Assembly (NCBI GenBank): GCA_023146545.1
Contig: JAGLBW010000152.1
Coordinates: 1 to 38,588 of the forward strand
DNA: 38,588 nucleotides
From: Cocleimonas sp.
GTDB lineage: Bacteria; Pseudomonadota; Gammaproteobacteria; Thiotrichales; Thiotrichaceae
Direction of reading: 5' to 3'
Shown here: in pieces, positions 34,219 through 38,588 of the stretch
Position numbering within the stretch: position 1 is the stretch's first letter
Layout of the letters: every line of letters begins with the position of its first letter
Notes under the pieces: generated by a model
Database searches by the model: none
Seen by the model: only the letters and a program-made list of their open reading frames with translations
What the model was told of the DNA's origin: nothing
Translations under genes and position numbers: made by a program

Positions 34219-34247
34219 ATTTCAAACAATATAAACAGTGCAAACGA

Positions 34248-34862
34248 TTATGATCTTGTTTTTAACACTTCATCAATGAGACCATATGATTTCGCTTCTT
34301 TCGCAATCATAAAATTATCACGTTCAGTATCTTTAGCAATCTTTTTTAGGGTTTGTCCACAATGACGTGCCAACACGCCATTTAATTCTTCACGAATCTT
34401 TAGTATTTCTTTCGCATGTATCTCTATATCTGTTGCCTGACCTTGAAACCCACCTAAAGGCTGATGAATCATAACTCTTGAATGAGGCAAAGCAAAACGT
34501 TTACCTGCGGCACCACCTGCTAATAAAATAGCACCCATACTGGCTGCTTGACCAACGCATAAGGTACTTACATCAGGCTTAATAAATTGCATGGTATCAT
34601 AAATACCCATCCCTGCGGTCACGACACCGCCAGGTGAGTTAATATAAAGATGAATATCTTTTTCTGGATTTTCCGACTCTAAAAACAATAATTGAGCCAC
34701 AATTAGATTAGCCATGTGGTCTTCTATACCGCCAACGACAAAGATCACACGCTCTTTAAGTAGACGAGAATAAATATCATACGAACGCTCCCCTCTGGAA
34801 GTTTGCTCTACAACCATTGGTATTAAACCCAATGCTTTACTCTCTAATCCACTGTCTAACAT
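34248..34862 (-). CDS. clpP: ATP-dependent Clp protease proteolytic subunit
   Basis: ClpP is the barrel-shaped serine protease that works with ClpX. The 204-residue protein has the complete catalytic triad: S108 in [12 protein letters not shown]133 in [12 protein letters not shown], and D182 in KDTERDNFM. The N-terminal [22 protein letters not shown] and the oligomer segment [15 protein letters not shown] are typical. An AAGGA site lies before the ATG. It is 128 bases downstream of tig with no strong terminator between, so tig-clpP may be co-transcribed. Confidence 0.99.
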   Translation of the reverse strand: MLDSGLESKALGLIPMVVEQTSRGERSYDIYSRLLKERVIFVVGGIEDHMANLIVAQLLFLESENPEKDIHLYINSPGGVVTAGMGIYDTMQFIKPDVSTLCVGQAASMGAILLAGGAAGKRFALPHSRVMIHQPLGGFQGQATDIEIHAKEILKIREELNGVLARHCGQTLKKIAKDTERDNFMIAKEAKSYGLIDEVLKTRS

Positions 34863-34990
34863 TTCACATCCTTAAAATAATTTTTATATAGACCTTTTTC
34901 TTAAGTTTATATTAAATAAGCTATCAAAAAGATCTACGGGTGTTGAGGAGAATAGACAACTGACAACAGCAACTATTCCCAAATAAACAC

Positions 34991-36316
34991 CTAAGCTTGT
35001 TCTTTTTCAGGTTCTGAATCTGGTTTTTTCTCATCAGGAGACATTAGCTCAGAGAAGCTCATGGTTTGTTCTTTAATTTGTGCTTGCGCCAAAACCCAAT
35101 CTACAATCATTTCTTCCATAACGGCCGCTTCAATGGTTTGCATCGCGGTTTCATTTTCTTGGTAATACTTAATTAAAGCGGCTGGATCTTCATAAGTTGA
35201 TGAAATACTTTGTAACATATCCGCTACTTTTTGTTGATCTTTTTTTAGTCCATTGCTTGTTATAATTTCACCAACAATTAAACCTAATCTAACACGACGA
35301 GAAGCTTGCTCAACAAAAAGTTCATCTGGCAATGTTGAAATATCAGCCTCTGTATTGCCTGACATTTCATCACGAACATGCTTTATTTCTTCTGTAACTA
35401 AAGAAGTTGGAACATCAATATCATGCATTTCATGCAAACCATCCATGACGGACTGTTTCAAGCGAGCTTTAATAGTTTGACTAAGCTCACGCTCCATATT
35501 AGATTTAATTTCTGCTCTGAAACTCTCTTCTGTTCCATCTTCAACACCAAACTTTTTGATAAAATCTTCATTGATTTCAGGTAAAACGGCTTCTCTAACC
35601 GTATTAAGTTTGAGTTGAAATTGTACTTTTTTTCCTTGAAGCTCTGCGGCAGGGTAATCATCAGGAAACTCAACATCAATTTCTTTTTCCTCACCTGCTG
35701 TCATCGCCAAAAAGCCTTCTTCAAAATTTGAAAGGGTTTTAGCCGCGCCTATTTCAAAGCTAAAGTCTTTTGCTGTACTCCCATTAAAAGACTCACCGTC
35801 TAAGTTACCGTCAAAATCAACGATCACTAAATCACCTTTTTCAGCCGCACGCTCGACATCTTTCCATGCTTTTTGCTGCTCAGACAATGTAACAATCATT
35901 TTATCAACATCAGCGTCAACAATCGTTGCTGTAGAACGAGCAACTTCTAAGCTACTCATATCACCGACTTCAATCGAAGGATAGATTTCAAAGGTAGCAG
36001 TATATTTTAGATCCTTACCAGGTTCTAAAACATCAGGGTCAATACTCGGAAAGCCTGCAACACGAAGGTCTTCTTGATTCACAGCCTCATAAAAAGTGGA
36101 TTGAAATGTATCACTAATCACTTCTTGATAGATTGAATCGCCATATTGTTGACTAACAACGCTTAACGGGACTTTCCCAGGTCGAAAGCCATCAAGTTTC
36201 ACCCGACCACGCATATCTTTTAGACGTTTTTCAACTTCCCCATCAATGCGTTCGGTAGGAACTGAAACACTCATTTTACGTCCGATATTACCTGTAGATT
36301 CAACAGAAACTTGCAT
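34991..36316 (-). CDS. tig: Trigger factor (ribosome-associated chaperone)
   Basis: Trigger factor binds the ribosome exit tunnel and shields new polypeptides; it also has prolyl isomerase activity. I start it at the ATG at 36316 (441 residues), with GAGG 8 bases upstream and the family start MQVSVESTGNIGRKMSVSVP. An in-frame upstream extension of 11 codons lacks the family pattern. The ribosome-binding loop is GFRPGKVPLSVV. The FKBP-type domain lies at about 150-235 (AEKGDLVIVDFDG ... KTLSNFEEGFLAMTAGEEKEID). A long helical C-terminal domain and a charged tail (SPDEKKPDSEPEKEQ) follow. It follows the tRNA cluster with no visible terminator. Confidence 0.98.
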   Translation of the reverse strand: MQVSVESTGNIGRKMSVSVPTERIDGEVEKRLKDMRGRVKLDGFRPGKVPLSVVSQQYGDSIYQEVISDTFQSTFYEAVNQEDLRVAGFPSIDPDVLEPGKDLKYTATFEIYPSIEVGDMSSLEVARSTATIVDADVDKMIVTLSEQQKAWKDVERAAEKGDLVIVDFDGNLDGESFNGSTAKDFSFEIGAAKTLSNFEEGFLAMTAGEEKEIDVEFPDDYPAAELQGKKVQFQLKLNTVREAVLPEINEDFIKKFGVEDGTEESFRAEIKSNMERELSQTIKARLKQSVMDGLHEMHDIDVPTSLVTEEIKHVRDEMSGNTEADISTLPDELFVEQASRRVRLGLIVGEIITSNGLKKDQQKVADMLQSISSTYEDPAALIKYYQENETAMQTIEAAVMEEMIVDWVLAQAQIKEQTMSFSELMSPDEKKPDSEPEKEQA

Positions 36317-36428
36317 GCACAAAACCTCGTATTTACCGCCCAACACCATAACGAAAGGAAGCAGTAAATCTATAAAAATTTAATTTAAAGTAATGGAATT
36401 CAAAAGGGACTGCGGTTATCTACTAAAA

Positions 36429-36513
<85 letters not shown>

Positions 36514-36656
36514 ATTTTTTCAACTCACTAGCTCATAACCCTTATGAACCAAACCGCGCGATTATACAATGCAAAGACTTGCTTGTGTATAATCTTTACT
36601 AAAATATCTTAAAAATTTGTAGATATAGCTTAAATTTTCAAGATTTCATATCAATT

Positions 36657-36733
36657 TGGGGTGGATGATGGGACTTGAACCCACGACGACCGGAATCACA
36701 ATCCGGGGCTCTACCAACTGAGCTACACCCACC
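36657..36733 (-). tRNA. tRNA-His (anticodon GTG)
   Basis: The 5' end carries the extra G(-1) opposite discriminator C, the identity mark of tRNA-His. Acceptor GTGGGTG pairs with CATCCAC (one G-U). The anticodon loop TTGTGAT gives GTG, and CCA is encoded. It is 77 bases including G(-1). Confidence 0.97.
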
Positions 36734-36789
36734 GTAAATAAACACATTTATCTTTTATTATTGCCGTGACGAACCTTCTTTTGTAAAGA

Positions 36790-36866
<77 letters not shown>

Positions 36867-36906
36867 ATCGCAGTATCCATTATCATGACTCAAAAACCAC
36901 AACAAT

Positions 36907-36983
36907 TGGTCGGGGTAGAGAGATTCGAACTCCCGACATCCTGCACCCAAAGCAGGCGCGCTACCAGACTGCGCTATACCCCG
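36907..36983 (-). tRNA. tRNA-Pro (anticodon TGG)
   Basis: Acceptor CGGGGTA pairs with TACCCCG, then A and encoded CCA. The anticodon stem-loop CCTGC-TTTGGGT-GCAGG gives TGG. It is 77 bases, the first tRNA of the Pro-Arg-His-Leu cluster. Confidence 0.97.
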
Positions 36984-37043
36984 ATTACCATCAAATTTGG
37001 AGGTTCAAATCATACTGATTGAACGTCCTTCAACGGAGCGCGA

Positions 37044-37072
37044 ATGATACGCACCAATATCCAATGCGTCAA
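37044..37072 (-). promoter_or_regulatory. Stable-RNA promoter of the tRNA cluster
   Basis: On the minus strand TTGACG (37067-37072) and TATCAT (37044-37049) are 17 bases apart. They are followed by a G/C-rich discriminator (TCGCGCTCC) before the start point near 37037. Such discriminators are typical of stringently controlled tRNA and rRNA promoters. It lies about 55 bases upstream of tRNA-Pro. Confidence 0.8.
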
Positions 37073-37335
37073 CCCTGAAATCTGTATTTTTTATTTTAAT
37101 TTTATAAGGTGCGCGGTTATAAAAACAAAAAACCAATATATTTTCTATACAACAGCTATTTTAGTTTAAAAAACAATTACCCATTACCCCTAACTGCACA
37201 CTTTAATACGCCGCTATATTTTCATTATCAAGAGGATTCAAGCACTACAAAAATCACTATAATAAATAGCTGGGTTTGAAGCGCTAAACATTCAAATCTA
37301 AGATTACACTCAAATTTTTTTAAGGAGCGCAAAAT
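37073..37335. other. Divergent region between the tRNA cluster and folD
   Basis: No gene is seen here. A possible folD promoter is TTGAAG (37276-37281) with TAAGAT (37299-37304), spacing 17, about 30 bases before the ATG. The remaining sequence is AT-rich with no clear structure. Confidence 0.4.
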
Positions 37336-38190
37336 ATGGTAGCACAACGCATTGATGGAAAAAAAATTGCGGCGGACGTTAGAATCGAAGTAAAAGCATT
37401 GATTGATCAACGCCTTCAACAAGGGAAACGCCCCCCTGGTTTAGCCGTTATTCTCATTGGTGGCGATCCGGCATCCCAAGTGTATGTGGGACACAAACGA
37501 AAAGCCTGTAAAGAAATAGGCATGACCTCCCGTTCTTATGATTTGCCTGAAACAACGACACAGCATGAGTTGCTCAATATTATTGATGATCTTAATCAGG
37601 ATAAATCAATTGATGGTATTTTAGTTCAGTTGCCGCTTCCTTCTCATATTGATGCCACATTGGTTATTGAGCATATACACCCTGATAAAGATGTGGATGG
37701 ATTTCACCCTGTCAATATTGGTAAGTTAGCCTTAAGAATTCCAGGAATGCGCCCTTGTACACCTTATGGCATCATGCGTCTTTTAGATTCAATTGGAGAG
37801 AATTACAAAGGTAAACATGCTGTTATTGTAGGCGCATCAAATATTGTTGGTCGCCCTATGTTGTTGGAGTTATTATTAGCGGGCTCTACGGTTACTGTTT
37901 GTCACCGTTTTTCATCCAACACCCCTGAGTTAATTGCTCAAGCCGATATTGTTGTCGTTGCAGTAGGCAAAAAAGAATTTGTTAAAGGCGCATGGATTAA
38001 ACAAGGCGCAACAGTAATTGATGTGGGCATTAATCGCCGTAAAAATGGTACTTTAGTCGGTGATGTAGAATTTTCTGCCGCTAGCGAAAAAGCAGCTTGG
38101 ATTACGCCCGTTCCTGGGGGGGTTGGCCCAATGACAGTTGCTATATTAATGAAAAACACATTGATTGCTTGTGAGAAACACCAGCTCTAA
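37336..38190 (+). CDS. folD: Bifunctional methylene-tetrahydrofolate dehydrogenase/cyclohydrolase
   Basis: FolD interconverts 5,10-methylene-, methenyl- and 10-formyl-tetrahydrofolate, supplying one-carbon units for purines and formyl-Met-tRNA. The 284-residue protein has [31 protein letters not shown], which contains the catalytic Tyr and Lys. It also has [40 protein letters not shown], the NADP loop [13 protein letters not shown], and [19 protein letters not shown] lies 8-9 bases before the ATG. It is divergent from the tRNA cluster. Confidence 0.99.
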   Translation: MVAQRIDGKKIAADVRIEVKALIDQRLQQGKRPPGLAVILIGGDPASQVYVGHKRKACKEIGMTSRSYDLPETTTQHELLNIIDDLNQDKSIDGILVQLPLPSHIDATLVIEHIHPDKDVDGFHPVNIGKLALRIPGMRPCTPYGIMRLLDSIGENYKGKHAVIVGASNIVGRPMLLELLLAGSTVTVCHRFSSNTPELIAQADIVVVAVGKKEFVKGAWIKQGATVIDVGINRRKNGTLVGDVEFSAASEKAAWITPVPGGVGPMTVAILMKNTLIACEKHQL

Positions 38191-38288
38191 AAGAATTCAC
38201 CACAGAGCACATTGAGTTCATCAACAGTTCTTAAGAAATTTTTTGTACGCTGTAGTTTAATTTTTTATCATATGCGCCTACTGCTTTG

Positions 38289-38390
38289 TTATGGATTGGC
38301 ATACATCATATAATCCACTGCCATTACTGATGTTGCTAATAATCCTGTTGATGCACACCCTAAAAAAATCACCCCAATTTTTCCAAATAT
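38289..38390 (-). pseudogene. Small lipoprotein-like frame without a standard start codon
   Basis: A 33-codon minus-strand frame encodes (I)FGKIGVIFLGCASTGLLATS followed by VMAVDYMMYANP. It looks like a short lipoprotein signal with an FLGC lipobox. An AGGAG site sits 8 bases before an ATA codon at 38390, exactly where an ATG is expected. Either ATA is used as a rare start, or an ATG has mutated and the gene is dead, or the signal-like pattern is chance. It lies between folD and the terminator of the outer-membrane protein gene, transcribed in the same direction as the latter. Confidence 0.3.
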
Positions 38391-38419
38391 CTTTATTTCT
38401 CCTAAACATCAAGAATATA

Positions 38420-38447
38420 AAAAAAGCGAGGCAAGCCTCGCTTTTTT
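38420..38447. terminator. Bidirectional terminator between folD and the outer-membrane protein gene
   Basis: AAAAAAGCGAGGC/GCCTCGCTTTTTT forms a perfect 13-bp stem with an AA loop. A- and T-tracts on the two sides give a U-run on either strand. It ends the partial minus-strand gene (3 bases after its stop) and can also end folD. Confidence 0.92.
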
Positions 38448-38450
38448 ACT

Positions 38451-38588
38451 TTAAAACTTGACGCTATAACCTATCCCAATCGCATCTTGATCCATCTCTA
38501 AATCAAAAGGTTGTCGCTTGGATAAATCACCCTCTACCTTGTTCGCAAAAGCATGTGTATAGCTTCCGATAATACTCGCGCCTTTGCT
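38451..38588 (-). CDS. C-terminus of an outer-membrane beta-barrel protein (possibly FadL/OmpP1-like)
   Basis: The last 45 residues of a protein whose start is beyond the window end. Alternating polar and hydrophobic strands (ASIIGSYTHAF, DAIGIGYSVKF) and the terminal aromatic phenylalanine form the classic C-terminal signal read by the BAM complex. This marks an outer-membrane beta-barrel. The final strand IGIGYSVKF and the charged loop before it resemble FadL/TodX-type transporters of hydrophobic compounds, but 45 residues are too few to be sure. A strong terminator follows its stop. Confidence 0.7.
   Translation of the reverse strand, partial: SKGASIIGSYTHAFANKVEGDLSKRQPFDLEMDQDAIGIGYSVKF

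Noticed and set aside
36316-36349. Longer N-terminus for trigger factor
   Set aside because: The extra 11 residues do not fit the family, and the ATG at 36316 has its own GAGG site.

Overview
This window is a piece of a gammaproteobacterial chromosome, AT-rich (I estimate about 40% G+C; not computed). It carries mostly core housekeeping genes. The lineage call rests on gene order seen in gammaproteobacteria: yceF | yceD-rpmF-plsX-fabH; rlmN-pilW-rodZ ... yfgM-bamB; leuC-leuD-leuB-asd-fimV-truA; and tRNA(Pro-Arg-His-Leu)-tig-clpP-clpX-lon-hupB-tRNA(Val-Asp)-ppiD. I cannot name the genus.

Layout. 1-273 is the tail of a probable capsule polysaccharide (KpsC-like) gene. 286-6288 (minus) holds a GNAT acetyltransferase, pgsA, uvrC, fabH, plsX, rpmF and yceD. 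6428-9564 (plus) holds yceF, ndk, rlmN and pilW. 10062-14792 (plus) holds rodZ, yfgM, bamB and pabB, with a 48-codon membrane-protein gene on the minus strand between bamB and pabB. 14817-23285 (minus) holds truA, fimV, asd and leuBDC, with a small TerB-like gene divergent from leuC. 24100-25964 holds mtaB and a lipoprotein of unknown function. 26059-36316 (minus) is the protein quality-control block: ppiD, tRNA-Asp, tRNA-Val, hupB, lon, clpX, clpP and trigger factor. It is fed by a four-tRNA cluster (36429-36983) with a strong stable-RNA-type promoter. 37336-38190 (plus) is folD. The right edge is the C-terminus of an outer-membrane beta-barrel protein.

Shared themes are phospholipid and fatty-acid initiation (plsX, fabH, pgsA), envelope and type IV pilus assembly (pilW, rodZ, bamB, fimV, ppiD), leucine and aspartate-family synthesis, folate and one-carbon metabolism (pabB, folD), tRNA/rRNA modification (rlmN, truA, mtaB) and proteostasis.

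No CRISPR array, prophage, intact insertion sequence or obvious new multi-gene system is visible. The items most worth a second look are small or structural. They are a branched foldable element just upstream of rodZ, the absence of ispG-hisS between rodZ and yfgM, two very small genes missed by length cut-offs, a 115-bp imperfect palindrome near the TerB-like gene, a G9 tract inside pabB, and a near-consensus promoter that would give yceD an almost leaderless mRNA.
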